Below are positions 11,160 through 23,563 of a stretch of 64,000 nt of DNA, piece after piece. Each line of letters opens with the position of its first letter. The first letter of the stretch is position 1. The notes beneath the pieces were generated by a model that saw nothing but the letters and a program-made list of their open reading frames with translations, did no database searches and was not told the origin of the DNA. Source of the DNA: Absidia repens (Eukaryota > Mucoromycota > Mucoromycetes > Mucorales > Cunninghamellaceae); the NCBI GenBank assembly GCA_002105175.1, contig MCGE01000003.1, positions 2,057,001 through 2,121,000 on the forward strand, read 5' to 3'. Position numbers and translations under genes: made by a program.

Positions 11160-14100
11160 ATGACGACACTAAAACCTGCTGTTGATAACACTCCCAAGAT
11201 TCCGCGTAATATCAATCAATCGCGCATCAATAACTTCTTGGCTACCAATGGGCAGTTCTACAGTATGGGTATCCACAAAGGCCTATGGACAAAACGTCAC
11301 TCTGGTGCTCCCCATGTAAAACTAAGTGTTTACAGTGTGCCCAATTTGGAGGTAAGTACAAAAAGATATATACATGTATATGATATGTGAATAACGGGCG
11401 GTCTTATTGAATGGCATTAATATTTTTATTTTTATTTTATGTTATATATAATCGCATTGACCTCTAATATTTATAATACACGCGAATAAAACTATATTAT
11501 TGGCCTCATAAAGCGTATCACATTCAAGGTAAGAACGATGGTATGGCTTAAGGGGAGAGGGGAGAGATGGCAAAACTGCATAAAGACGGGTTGGATTGTT
11601 TGGGCGGAGACTAAACAAACATGCCTCTTTGTTTTTTGCAGGAAGCGGTCGCACAGAAATTCGATCCTATTGAGCAACATGAACGCAAAATTTGGTCCTA
11701 GCTGGGCAACTCACTGGTTCAAGGTGGATATTGTGATTCCTGAAGCTTTACAAGATCTTCATGTTGTCTTTCAATGGGATATGAATTCGGAAGGGATGAT
11801 TTGGTCCACTGAAGGTGTTCCTCAACAAGGTTTAACTGGTGGATGTAAAGTGTCGTTCACGAATACATTAGAAATGATTGAGTATTTATATTAACTTACT
11901 TTATTATTTATATAGCGGACCAAAGCCGACACGAATATTTCTTGTCTCATTATGCCAAAATGGGTCAAACATTCTCATTTTACATCGAAGCCGCTTGCAA
12001 TGGAATGTTCGGTGTTGGAAACGACGATGCCATGGTTCCCAATCCCAATCGCTACTTTAGTATCAAGCAAGCCGATCTAGTGGTGCCTGATTACCAAATA
12101 CAGGATTTGTTTTACGATTTGACGTAAGTAAAATGAAAATAAAAAAATGCACTTTTTTTTTTGGCTCCAACTTTAATCACTCGCGTTCTTCTTTTTACTA
12201 TACCATACTATAGTGTTATACAAGGAATAGCTTACGATACCGTGCAAAACTCCTCTCGTGCTCGCCAAGCTCTTTGGACACTAAACGAAGTCATCAATGT
12301 ATTTGTTCTTGGTGATGAAGCTGCTATTAAAAAGTGTCTGGCCTTGACGAAGAAATTTTTGGAAGTCCCCAATGGTGATGGTCAGCATCAAGTAACGGCG
12401 ATCGGTCACTGCCATATTGATACCGCTTGGCTTTGGCCTTATGAAGAAACGAAACGCAAAGTGGCGCGCTCCTGGTCAAGTCAATTGGATCTTATTGAGC
12501 GGTTCCCTGGATACGTTTTCACTGCTTCTCAGGTAACAAAAAAAAAAAAGGCAAACAATCAAAACAAGAAAACACTAATGGCTTTTTTTCTAAAATATGA
12601 TATCATATTAGGTGCAACAATACGAATGGTTGGAACAGTACTATCCAGAACTATTCCGCAAGATCCAAGAACAAGATAAAAAAGGCAGATGGGAAATCAT
12701 TGGTGGGGTAAGGATATTAGTTGCTTTTTTTTTTCTTCATGGAAGCTGTGCTGACCTGTCATATATTTTAATTGTATATAGAGCTGGGTGGAACATGGTA
12801 AATTGACACGACTTGCGTTGATTCACTTTTGATCTTTATTTACTCACTATTTTGATTCTTATTTCTGGTAGATACGAATATGCCCTCTGGTGAATCTCTC
12901 TGTCGACAAATGATTCTGGGACAAAAGTATTTTGAAAAACATTTCGGGAAAAGAACAAGAGTATTCTGGCTACCTGATTCTTTTGGTAAGTAGCTTTCTC
13001 CCCCATCTTCGCCCATAACATTTTATGTATCACTAATATTTACGACGCTTGTTCATTTATAGGCTACTCCGGTCAAGTAAGAGATAAATGAAAACGAATC
13101 TGGCAGGAACGCTAACTGATTTGATGGTCATTTATGTTTTTCTGTTTATTCATAGCTTCCTCAAGTCCTCAGACAGTCCGGTTGTGATTACTTTTTTACT
13201 CAAAAGCTTTCTTGGAACAACATCAACAAATTCCCTCTGACGACCTTCTGGTGGACGGGCATTGACAATTCTCGCGTGCTTGCGCATCTTACACCTGCTG
13301 ATACGTAAGAAAGGAAAAAGAAACGTGACGACACGAGGGGAAACTACTACAACCAATTCAATTCATGTATTTTATTTTTTTCATTTCAGGTACAATGCCG
13401 AAGTGACTCCAAACGAACTTCAAAAATGGTAAATAAAAAAAAAAATTGCATAAAGGTCCTGATTTGCTCAAATCCACCCATTTTTTACTTCTTTTTTAGT
13501 GCCACAAATCATCACGATATTGAATACTCCAATGAAAGTCTTCTAGTTTTTGGGTAAGCGGATGATCATATTATACTTCAAAACATACACGCACACACGA
13601 ACAATTTTTTCCGTTTTTGATTCTCAGTGCAATTTTTTATTTTCTAGTCATGGTGATGGGGGTGGTGGACCAACTCCTGAACATTTGGAACGTTTGAAAC
13701 GAATGAAGAATGTGGTAAAGTACAAGCAAGATACAAACAGATGATGCAGTGTTCTATTCACTTACCTTTTTTTTTTTCCATGTTGTAGGATGGGCTACCT
13801 TCATGCAAGCCAGGTCAGGTCATTGACTTTTTCAAAAGTGTGGAAAACAACAGTGAAAAACTGCAATCTTATAAAGGGGAACTTTATTTGGAATTTCATC
13901 GTGGGACCTATACAACCCAAGCTCTGGTGAAGAAAGGTAATCGACAAAGCGAGGTTTTAATTCGTGATGTGGAATTCTTATCGACGGCGGCTCGACTTTT
14001 GAAAAACAACAACAACGTCAAGACCGGATCTTCCTACGTTTACCCTGCCAAGGAAATTGAACGATTGTGGAAACTTATCTGTTTGAACCAATTTCATGAT

Positions 14101-15655
14101 TGTCTTCCTGGTTCCGGTATTGGCCTGGCCTATGTTGACGTCCACAAGGTAAGCTGAAACTGGCGGAGGAAGGGTTATCAAATCAATCACTCAACATTTC
14201 TGGCAAAATTTTACCATAGTATCATCGGGATGTCATTTATGAATCTCTGACACTTCGTCGAAAGGCTCAAGGTTATATTATCTATGGGGATGAAAACCAT
14301 GAAGAAACTCAATCAAACGAAGGTAAGCATTCATACAACTTCCCTTCTCTATGGGTTAACTGAACTAACCGCTTATTTTTCTTTTAACAAAAAATTGTGT
14401 AGGAATCGCTGTATTCAATACGCTCCCATGGCCTCGCTCCGATATTGTTACCATTCCGCAAACAAACACTAGTTGGATGAATCAACAAAGGAAGGACAAT
14501 CATGAACTTATTATTGGTATGTAGAAAAAGAAAAGGAAAGGATAAAAAATTACTAATGAAAGCCACTTCTTTATAACATACCTAGTGGAAAACATCCCTG
14601 GTTTCTCCGTATCTGCTGTCACTTCAAAGAGTGTATCCATTGTAGAACCAAGCGACAAGGCTCAAGGTAATATTAAAAGAAAACCCACTTTGACGCACAA
14701 TTGGTTATAGCCGACTCTATTTATTTATTTTTATTTTGCATGATGTTATAATAGCATATCAATTGGGTTCGGGTGAATTTATCTTGGAAAACCCCAAAAT
14801 CAAAGCCGTCTTCAATTCCAGCGGTCAACTTTGTGAACTATATGACAAGAAGTCGGATAGGTAATCAATTGGGTTTCATATTGGGGATATGAGGAGCTTC
14901 CAATAACTGACCCTTTTGTTGACGTCAATTTTTTTTCTAGAGGAAATCTGGTTCCTGAAGGCGAAAAAGGAAATATCTTGCAGCTCTATGAAGATGTGGT
15001 AGGTTAAGAAAACAACAATAATATACATATATACATGTACGATGGATGTCAATGACTCACCTTACTTACCTTTGACTATGATAGCCAACCTACTGGGACG
15101 CCTGGGATGGTAGGATGATCTAGAATTATGTGATTATGATGGTGTACAAATCAGATAGTTCATGTACTAATTTTGTTCTGGAAACTCTGTAGTTGAAATT
15201 TACCATTTACAAAAAGGCAAAACGCTGGAAAACAATCAGTCTTTGTCGGTAGGTGTTATATTTGTGTGTGATGTGTTAGGAATACATTGGCAGACTTACT
15301 GATTTGATTTTATTGATAGATCACTGCGGATGGACCACTTCGAGCAGAATTGACATTCCGTCAAACCATTTCAAACGACAGCTGGATCGAACAAATTATC
15401 AGTCTAAGCAGCCTGGGCTCGTTTATTGAATTTGACAATACCGTCGAATGGCATGAAAAACATCAGTTTTTGGTAAGATGAATTGCGAAGGGTTAGGAGA
15501 TTAATATAAAGATTTAATGACCTCTTTTTTTTATCATTGTTACTGGAATAGAAAACCGAATTCAACTGGGATCTGGTCACCGACTTTGTAAGTGAATCAT
15601 TTTGATTTGACAAAGCAAATCGTGGGGATGTCTCGACTTTCTTATCACTACTAAA

Positions 15656-15701
<46 letters not shown>

Positions 15702-16732
15702 CTATGGATATATTAAGGCTACATACGATATCCAATATGGTGTGCTCCGCCGACCCAATCATTACAACACTACGCATGACTCTGCTCGATTCGAGGTAAG
15801 TCAAGTGAAAGAAGCACCGTGAATGATAGAAAAAAGGAAAGACAGAAAAAAAAGAAGAATAGTAATGTTTGTTGTTCCCGTTATTGTTATAGGTTTGTGG
15901 ACACAAATTTGCTGATTTATCCGATGCCAATTACGGGGTAGCATTGATGAACAATTGCAAGTATGGATATGCAACTCACGGAAAATCTCAAAGACTCTCG
16001 TTACTGCGATCGCCCAAAGGCCCTGATGAAAATGCTGATATGGGTAAACCCCGTCCCAACGACAGCTTGCAAAAAAAAAGAAGGTGACTCCATTAACTTT
16101 CTTTTTTGAAAAAAATAGGTCAACACAAGTTCAAATATGCAGTCTACCCACATGATGGCGACTTCCAATCGTCCGACGTGGTGCAAAAGGCATTGGAATT
16201 TAACGTTCCTTTGTCTTACCGGTAAGTTCTGTCACAAATAAGCAAATGAACAAACAAAAGGTTTATCATGACGTTTCACACTCAACATATCCTTTTTATA
16301 CAGTCAAACCAGTCATTTGGTCCAGCCTGAAACCATCCTACCTTCCCTTTTCACCATTGATCCTCCAGGCAGGATTATCATCGATACTGTCAAACTCGCT
16401 GAAGGTGATGACGGCCAAGGGAAATGTGTGGTTCTCCGACTTTATGAAGCATATGGTGGTCAATGCAAAGGAAAATTGACCAGGTAAGTGCATAATGGGA
16501 ATAGGGAAATCAGCAAGTGAACGTGACGTAGTCATCAATGATGGTATAGCCTCAAATTTTCAACCTCACCGGTTTTTTCTTATTTGCTAGTTCTTTGGAA
16601 ATCAAGTCTATTCAAGTGTCGAATATATTGGAAGATGATACAAATAAGACATTGGCGGTGGATACAAACGGTCACTTCTCCGTTACTTTGACTCCCTTCC
16701 AAATCATGACTTTGAAGGTCCAATTAGTTTAG
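11160..16732 (+). CDS. AMS1: Alpha-mannosidase, GH38 (Ams1/MAN2C1 type)
   Basis: Cytosolic/vacuolar-type class II alpha-mannosidase that trims free oligosaccharides. 28 exons, about 1,076 residues: 11160-11351, 11514-11528, 11642-11844, 11916-12123, 12214-12532, 12612-12707, 12782-12797, 12872-12985, 13063-13076, 13156-13304, 13390-13428, 13500-13553, 13648-13714, 13789-14148, 14220-14322, 14403-14516, 14586-14666, 14755-14860, 14941-14998, 15085-15109, 15193-15248, 15320-15472, 15552-15587, 15718-15795, 15893-16043, 16119-16221, 16304-16483, 16591-16732. Zn-site and catalytic motifs: [12 protein letters not shown], the nucleophile Asp in [11 protein letters not shown], and the His of [10 protein letters not shown]. 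There is no signal peptide, as usual for this subgroup. Three coding exons are only 14-16 nt. One frame break in an A4 run at 11687-11690 (one base too many or two too few) lies between QHERK and [10 protein letters not shown]; elsewhere all phases fit. Confidence 0.93.
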
Positions 16733-16834
16733 TTCGGTTTGGTTTATCCTTATTATTTGATATATATAGCTTATCTTTTTTGTTTTATTTTTACTTGCGA
16801 TGTTTTATTGCCTTTCTTTTTCTGTTTTTTACAA

Positions 16835-16840
16835 AATAAA
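16835..16840 (+). terminator. Poly(A) signal of the mannosidase gene
   Basis: AATAAA about 100 bp downstream of the GH38 stop codon. Confidence 0.6.
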
Positions 16841-17031
16841 AGACCTGGTGCTCCTTGGAGCTTTGGAACTCGAAAATATATGAAATGTTGTATTGATTTT
16901 TTGTGTGGATGAGCGGGGGGACGGGGTTAAAAGGCGATGTTTGGCGGGAAAGCTGTGGGTCATTTAATATAAAACGTGGACAAGACATGAGAGAGAGACT
17001 AATGAGACATCTTTCATTGAAGCAAATTAAA

Positions 17032-17366
17032 AGAAACATATTTTTATTCAGATATAAATACAAACTATGGGTTAACTAATACTAAACTAAGCCAATGGAG
17101 GCACCAAAAAGCCATCCATGGGTGGTCATAAATCTTGAATCCAAAATGAAAGGGGTTTCCCATGCATCTTGTAATCCCTGAGCTGAAAACCCTTCTAAGC
17201 TAGTCCTGATACTATTCCAAGCCGACTTGACCTCATAGAAGTTGAATGATGAAGAGAAAAAAAAAAAAAAAGAAAAGAAGAAAATGAAACAAAGAGAGAC
17301 AGGGCGAAAAAATCCAAGGTGAGTACATAAAAAAAAAAAACAATTCACGTGGGCGGGATTTAAACG
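17032..17366 (-). repeat. Dispersed repeat, copy A
   Basis: First of eight diverged copies of one unit. Strand is given so that the CACGTG-GGCGGG box (17346-17358) is upstream and an AATAAA-type signal (TTATTCAGAT region near 17043) is downstream. The core reads, on the minus strand, as the short frame SAQGLQDAWETPFILDSR and is open up to its stop codon in this copy. The left flank from about 16980 (GACATGAGAGAGAGACTAAT) also recurs beside copies D-F and H. Confidence 0.75.
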
Positions 17367-18804
17367 TTTTTTTTTTTTTTTTTTTTTTCATCTCTTGTGA
17401 GGTTTGCGATTACTATTATTTTTGGTGGGTACAAAAAATGGAACTCTTTTTTTTTTCACAGCAATCAACACTATAAAGTATCATCAATATGGTGGTTCTC
17501 TTCTATGGCAGTAAACATAGCCTATCAACACCGGCAGCATGGTTGCTCTCTTCTCCTGATACCTTTGCACCTCCAGCTGGGTTACTTAACACCCTTCACT
17601 ATAAAATAGTTTGTCACTTGCCGTAGAATAGTTTATCATGTTTAATGGGGCGGGGCAATACTTATTCAACAATAGGACATCCCACCACTCTGCATATTCA
17701 CCCACACGGGCCTGCACCTGTCCCTAAACGCCTCACACTTAGATATGTGACATGGTAATATCATTAGACCAATTTGGTTTAATTGTCAAAGTTTATATTT
17801 ACATCTGAATAAAATATTTGACGTCTGTTTGATTTTTCATTGTCTCTCATACATTTAATTTGTATTGTCAAATGTCTATACGCAACTGTCGAAAAAAAAG
17901 ATGATATATGTGTGCAAATATAAAAAATGAGGATTCGTTAGGAGGCAACATACCCAGCACTTTTTAAAAGATATCAAAAAATGAGCAAAGCAAAAGAATG
18001 TTTATTAGATAAAATGATCAATACTAAGAAAAAAATGCAAAATAGACTACGATATATGAAAGAGCCACTGATAGTAACGTGCACTCAATTGAATACGGAG
18101 GGATAGGAGACAATATCGATAGCTAACTGCTCAATATTCAAATGTGTGCGTGTGTGTGGGAATTTTTCTTTTTTCCTAAAGAAAAGCCTGTATGCCATCA
18201 AAAAAAACTACATTTTACTGTGCAGTACAGTATTGTGAGGGAAAGCTATACTCGATGTATATATCTTGTAACAAAACGTGTCTTTTCCATCCTATGTAAA
18301 TAAAAGCGCTGTTATTATTCTCACATCAAAATATCACCATATGCTATGTCGCTTTATGTTTACCTGCTTTTTCAGCAAGTGGGAAAGCCGTTAAAATATG
18401 TCGAAGAGTCCGATATTAACGATGAAATATTATACCATAGCGGCTACCACATAATAAAAGAAAAAAACTATAAGGCGATATCAAGGTCTTTAAGTATCCT
18501 TGCCTGAAGCACGCAATATTCCAAGTAGACATTGCAAAACCCTTGTAGTAAAAACTTTGTTATCTGACAAATAGATTTAAATCAATAAACTAGATTGACT
18601 TGAAGAGGAAAAGGAAAAAAGCCAGGTTTACTGGCAGCTGATTCTTTCGAGATTCCTTTCGAGATTCAAATGCCGCACTTCCTTCCAAATAAATACCTTT
18701 TTTCTTTCCATTTTCTATTCTTTTCTTTCTTTCACCTTAATTTTACTTTACTTTTTCTTTTCTTTTTTTTTTTTTAAAAAAACAACTATCTCTATTTCTC
18801 AACA
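17367..18804. other. Intergenic region with repeat flank, no gene
   Basis: The first 270 bp continue the flank of repeat copy A and contain GTAGAATAGTTT-like motifs (about 17600-17640), also seen beside copies C and G. The remainder is AT-rich with no convincing coding sequence. The last 100 bp before the next gene are T/C-rich, as expected of a fungal promoter. Confidence 0.5.
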
Positions 18805-21046
18805 ATGGTTACTTTTCTTCAAAAATCAAAACTTGGTGAAAGGTGAGGCATCAAAAATACTTCGATTCATGCTTGTCGCGGGAGATACACTTACTAACAT
18901 TAAAGCTTTTTTTTTTGAATCTTTTAGATTGACACGTCTCAAGAACTTCAAAATAAGTCAAGATGATCACGCGGGGTTTACCTTTGTCTGTGCTGAAAAT
19001 CCAACACCGCAGTCATGCAATGAACAAATTCCTGCTTTTGAAACAGCACACGAAGACCACCTCTCTCACCATGTGAAAGGCAAAACATCATTTTCTGGTC
19101 AAGTAAAAACCCAATTTGGCAAATGCATTGATCTTTATCGCGATGTTGTCTACTCTATGAAAGACCGCCGTCACCGAAAGTAAGCTACCCTCTTTGGAAA
19201 AACAGAAAAACAAACAAATATAATAGATGCATAATTTTTACTGATTTCTTCTCTTTTTATTTTTATCATCATCAGTACTGGTGTAACCGACTGTGTTTAT
19301 ATTCCTTATGGAAGTCATGCCACTCCCATGGCCTCTAATTTTATCCCTGACCAGGCTCAAGACAATCAGCATGATGCTTCCGATTCTTCATCTCGCGCTT
19401 TGACAACCACTTCTCTTGCTAGCACTGCTGACACTTTCTTATCTCGTACTTTATCTTACTGTGACTTTGATTACTTGCCCGTTTCTACTGTCTGTGCACC
19501 GTCTTCTGGGTTAGTCCCCAAAAATGAGCAAGTTACTTTACCGTCCTTCGCAAATGCTTCCACTGTCTTGGATTGCTTGGGTGTTTCTTACGCCGGCCAA
19601 CCAAACAATCTGCTTACCCCAGCCAACGTAAGTTTACAGTTACAGAAATATATATAAATACGCTTCTCCTTTGTTAACGTTTATGATTGTTTGATTGTGT
19701 TTTTTCATTTATGAACGTTGCTTTAGCCGCAAAATCAATACTGCGCTGATGATTACGACTATACTCTCTCAATCAAGACAATCTGTGGTATAACATCTAT
19801 GGTTCCTACATTACAACTATACCAAAAACACGCGTCTTTACGTGAAATTGAAAAAGTAAGCAATATGAACGCAATAGTTGTGCCCCAATAGCTGAAATAA
19901 CAAATATTCAACTTTTTTTTTTTTTTTTTTTTTTATTTATTTCGTAGGCATTCATCGCTCTCCCTGGCAGCATCGGCTTTTTGAAAAATATTCTGAAGAA
20001 TATTGGAAACTGCAAATTTACTGGAATTTCTCCTCCATTTGATGTTTACAAATCTCTTATCAAGCATGCATATGGTGCGACCTGTGGCAATGAAATAATA
20101 AAATACCTCCAAACTGATGTTGGTCAGATATCTCCGTTTTTGCTAAAAATACTCAAGAAAGAGCATGAACAGGCACAAATGCAACAGGTAAATTTATTAA
20201 TCGCTTTAATGTTATCATACCTGCTGACCTTTTCCAATTAACCATTACATCTTTGTATCTATATGAAACTAGTCTGAAATTGCCTTAGGATGCTCAGTGA
20301 CAGACGCAAATGATGATATGGACTGGTCCAGAACATTTGGTGATCAAGACGATTATATGGACAAATCTGACTCTTCTCTTTCAGCAAATATAATTGATGA
20401 ACCATTCCTGGACTTTTCTCAACTCATTTTGACCTTTATGAACCAACAACACCAATTTAGCAAGACACAGCAAAGCCAGATATATCTCTTCTTCGAAGCA
20501 TTTACTCCAATAAAAGGCTCTGGTCCAATCAACAATGCCGCCCAAAACAGCAATGCCTTCTCAATCAAAAACTCTCTGTTCTCTGATCTCGCTCAAAACA
20601 AGACGCCATTGCCCAAAAAAGAACCTGAAATCAAGGACAATGTTGCAACTCTCTCCTCTACTGAAAGCTTCACTCGAAAACGGCAACGACATCAACAATC
20701 CCCACCCCTTGTCAAACGTCAACGAAAAGACGGTGAAACAACTGCCTTATCTTTGTGCAAAGAGACCTTATCCGAACACCCGCCAACATCCATCGCCCAA
20801 TCATGCAAACCACCATGCGATCCTAGTGCTTCTGGACAACAAAATAAGCGCAAAAGAGATCATCCGACATTGGAACCACAACAAAAACGCCAACGAAATT
20901 GGGACCAGACAGATTCCTCTTTGGGCAAAAAATCCTTATCAGAACAACCTCCCAGCATACTGTGCGACCTTAGCGGTACTAAGCAACGACAAAACAACAA
21001 GCGCAAAAAAGTTCATTGGTCAATTGAACCACCACAAAAGCGATAA
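18805..21046 (+). CDS. Unrecognised Lys/Arg-rich protein with repeated C-terminal module
   Basis: Predicted 594-residue protein that I do not recognise. Six exons: 18805-18842, 18928-19179, 19276-19627, 19727-19855, 19948-20187, 20273-21046; all splice sites and phases agree. The N-terminal 300 residues contain several Cys (FVCAENP, TDCVYIPYG, DYCLxV-like segments) but no domain I can name. The middle has an acidic stretch (NDDMDWSRTFGDQDDYMD). The last ~120 residues contain an imperfect repeat of about 55 residues: a KRQR cluster, a Ser/Leu segment with LSEHPP or LSEQPP, a C-D-S patch, then NKRKR or NKRKK and EPQQKRQR or EPPQKR. These basic clusters look like nuclear localisation signals. 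A nuclear, lineage-restricted protein is a reasonable inference; function is unknown. Confidence 0.7.
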
Positions 21047-21234
21047 GACCAAGAACAGAAAAAAAAAATATGGACTCAAACATCATCACTAACTCCATCC
21101 TCCTATCATAACCAAAAAAGTAAGTGATCATCATCATGCGAAGAATGTGCTTTTTACTAATGTTTATTTTATTGCATTTTAGATCGTACAAACAGTCCAT
21201 AAAAAGTCCAAAAAAAAGAAAAAAAAAACAAAAG

Positions 21235-21296
<62 letters not shown>

Positions 21297-21867
21297 AAAA
21301 AAAGAGTCTTATCTCTATTACAAAACAAACAAATTAGTATACTTATGCCCCCTTTTTTTCCCATACCTCAGTTTGTTTTATCTCAATAAACTACTTTTTT
21401 TACTTACCAAATCAGCAATATTGTGTGTATGACAAAATTATGCGTCGATGAAGTCTGCATCTTCCTTTACCATAACTGGAGGCAATATATTAATAATGAT
21501 GATATGAGCTCTTTTGTGTGTGTTATGATCATATTCAAAGTCTCGGTATAGTGGGGCAGTTTTTTTTTTTTTTTTTTTTTTTTTTTGCATACGGGAAAGC
21601 GGAACAAAGTGCATGAAGGTGTGAAGATCAACCTGAGAGATCGTGCAAGCTACGTTAGAAACCAACGAAAATGGCATCGACGGGAAAACAAATTTCATCG
21701 TCCTTGTGAGTAATATCAATATTTGTATGTGTGTAGCGGTGCGATATCTAGAAATACAGTGGACATCTGTAACCTTCTTTAATTTTGTTTTTTCATGGAA
21801 AGGAAAAAGGTGATCGACAAATGTCAGAACAGGCTTTCAGTGAGAGTGGCACGGGAAAGTTTCAAAA
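21047..21867. other. Intergenic region with A/T homopolymers
   Basis: The 3' region of the preceding gene. It contains a roughly 90-bp A-rich tract (21210-21303) and a poly-T run at 21560-21586. No coding sequence is convincing. Confidence 0.5.
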
Positions 21868-22192
21868 CCCGCCCACGTGAAATGCTTTTATATTCTCTCT
21901 CCCGCCTCTTTTGTTTTTTCTGCTCTCTTCCTTTCTTTTTCTTTTTTTTTTTCATCTCAATTTTTCTTCACCATTCAACTTCTATGGGGTTATTTTGGAC
22001 CTAGAATTGTATCAGTACTAGTTTAGGAGGGGTTTCAGCTCAGGGATTTCAAGATGCATGGGGAAACTCTTGCATTTTGGATTCAGGATTTGGAACTACT
22101 ATTGATTGTCTTTTTGGAGCCTCCATTAGCTTAATTTAGTGTTAGTTTATCCATAGCTTGTATATATATCTGAATAAATCATGTCTCCTTTA
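21868..22192 (+). repeat. Dispersed repeat, copy B (opposite orientation)
   Basis: The only copy read on the plus strand. It starts with CCCGCCCACGTG (21868-21879), continues through a pyrimidine-rich leader to TTCAACTTCTATGGGGTTAT and the core, and ends at CTGAATAAATCATG (22171 onward). The frame SAQGFQDAWGNSCILDSG is open to a stop at 22136-22138 but has no upstream ATG. Confidence 0.75.
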
Positions 22193-22798
22193 TATTGTTC
22201 AGTGAAGAATTGTCCCATTGGTCTTTCCCATGTCTTGTGAAATAGATCCCTGTTTTTTTTTTTTACTATCAATCAGGCACTTAGTTTAGTGATGACCAAT
22301 GTTATGCTTCACTAAAAGATATCACTTTAAACATTCCCATGTCCTGTACAACGCTATATACCAGATCCCCTTTTACAACCGTCTCTTCAGAACAGTGTTA
22401 ACCTTTCTTCAAAACACTTGATAGTCTTCCTTATGCCATCTCCATTAGACCCCTTGTTGTAATGAATCCTTGTCCTTTTAGTTTACTATCTAAAAAATTG
22501 CTTCAATAAACTGTGTTTATTATTATCAATTAACGATCTTCGACCTATTTGCTGATAATCAATGTCACTGTTTGTTGTTATTTTGTGAGCGTCCTACATA
22601 CCAAACACTTGCTCTCTAACTCAGCCCCACCCCATAACTGCTTCTCCCTTTCCCCTGATTTACAGCTGATCAATTTTGTGCCATATGAGAATTGTTTTAA
22701 AATTAAATATAAAAAATTGCAACATACACATAAGACATACACAAATATACAAAAAAAAAAAGACATGACCACAATAAATAGTTCAGAAAAGTATATGA
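22193..22798. other. Intergenic region, 3'-end-like repeat fragment
   Basis: Positions 22440-22530 (CCATTAGACCCCTTGTTG, TTTTAGTTTA, TTCAATAAA) resemble 34350-34440. Both look like duplicated 3' ends. No gene is evident. Confidence 0.4.
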
Positions 22799-22804
22799 TT
22801 TATT
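22799..22804 (-). terminator. Poly(A) signal of RPL15
   Basis: TTTATT on the plus strand (AATAAA on minus), about 70 bp past the RPL15 stop. Confidence 0.6.
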
Positions 22805-22872
22805 TGACAGACAGACTAAAAAACATACTAATAAAACAGTCAAGCGAAGACAAACTATGGTCGACCAGAGAT

Positions 22873-23563
22873 TTAACGATAACGGCGGAGAGAGAGAGTG
22901 TTGCGACGCTTCCAGCTGGCATGACGACCGGAACCACGGGTCTTGGTGAAGAGATGGCCCTTACCCTTACCACGGGACTTCTTACCGATGGCGGTGAGAC
23001 CACGAGCTTCACGGCGCTTGTGGACGGCATCGACGATCCAGTTGATACGGGGATCACGACGGATGGCCTTGTGAGAGGGGTCGACCAAAATAACTTCGAA
23101 GTACTTGTAGGTAGCATCTTGGTTGATCCAGTAAGAGTTGAGGACACGGAGGTTAGCACACTTGCGACCGACACGTTCTTCAGCAGTGGATTGGAGAGAG
23201 CGTTGGTACTTGAGTTGGTTCACACCTTCGTTGACAGGCTTGCCGTAAGTAGCACCCTTGGGAGCCATTCTCTTGCGACCACCACGACGAACGCGGACAC
23301 GGTAGATAACGAAACCTTGCTTGGCCTTGTATCCCAAACGACGGGCCTTATCAGGGCGAGAAGGACGAGAGGCACGGTGGATCACGTTGAGTTGTCTAAT
23401 ATTCCAAAAAAAAAACCATCAATTTTCCTGCCGTGGTTGATCATGATCGCATTGCCCTAAATCTTCATTACCTGTATTCCCAACAGCGAACACGGAGCAA
23501 GAAACGGAGAACATCCGATTGCTTCTTGGTTTGTAATTCTTCAAGATATTTATAGGCACCCAT
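22873..23563 (-). CDS. RPL15: 60S ribosomal protein L15 (eL15)
   Basis: Component of the large cytosolic ribosomal subunit. Two coding exons: 23472-23563 ([20 protein letters not shown]) and 22873-23395. They give 204 residues, the normal length for eL15. The conserved central [16 protein letters not shown] and the C-terminal basic tail [13 protein letters not shown] are present. Codon use is visibly more GC-biased than in neighbouring genes, as expected for a highly expressed gene. A probable 5'-UTR intron lies between 23574 and 23803: minus-strand donor GTAAGG and acceptor TAATAG just before the start codon. The gene is divergent from uS2m, with about 520 bp between start codons. Confidence 0.97.

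Noticed and set aside
21179..21432. Lys-rich and Phe-rich frames over the A-rich tract
   Set aside because: Pure homopolymer translation.
22549..23460. 303-codon open frame on the plus strand
   Set aside because: Antisense to the RPL15 coding exon; repetitive Thr/Leu/Gly composition and no homology.
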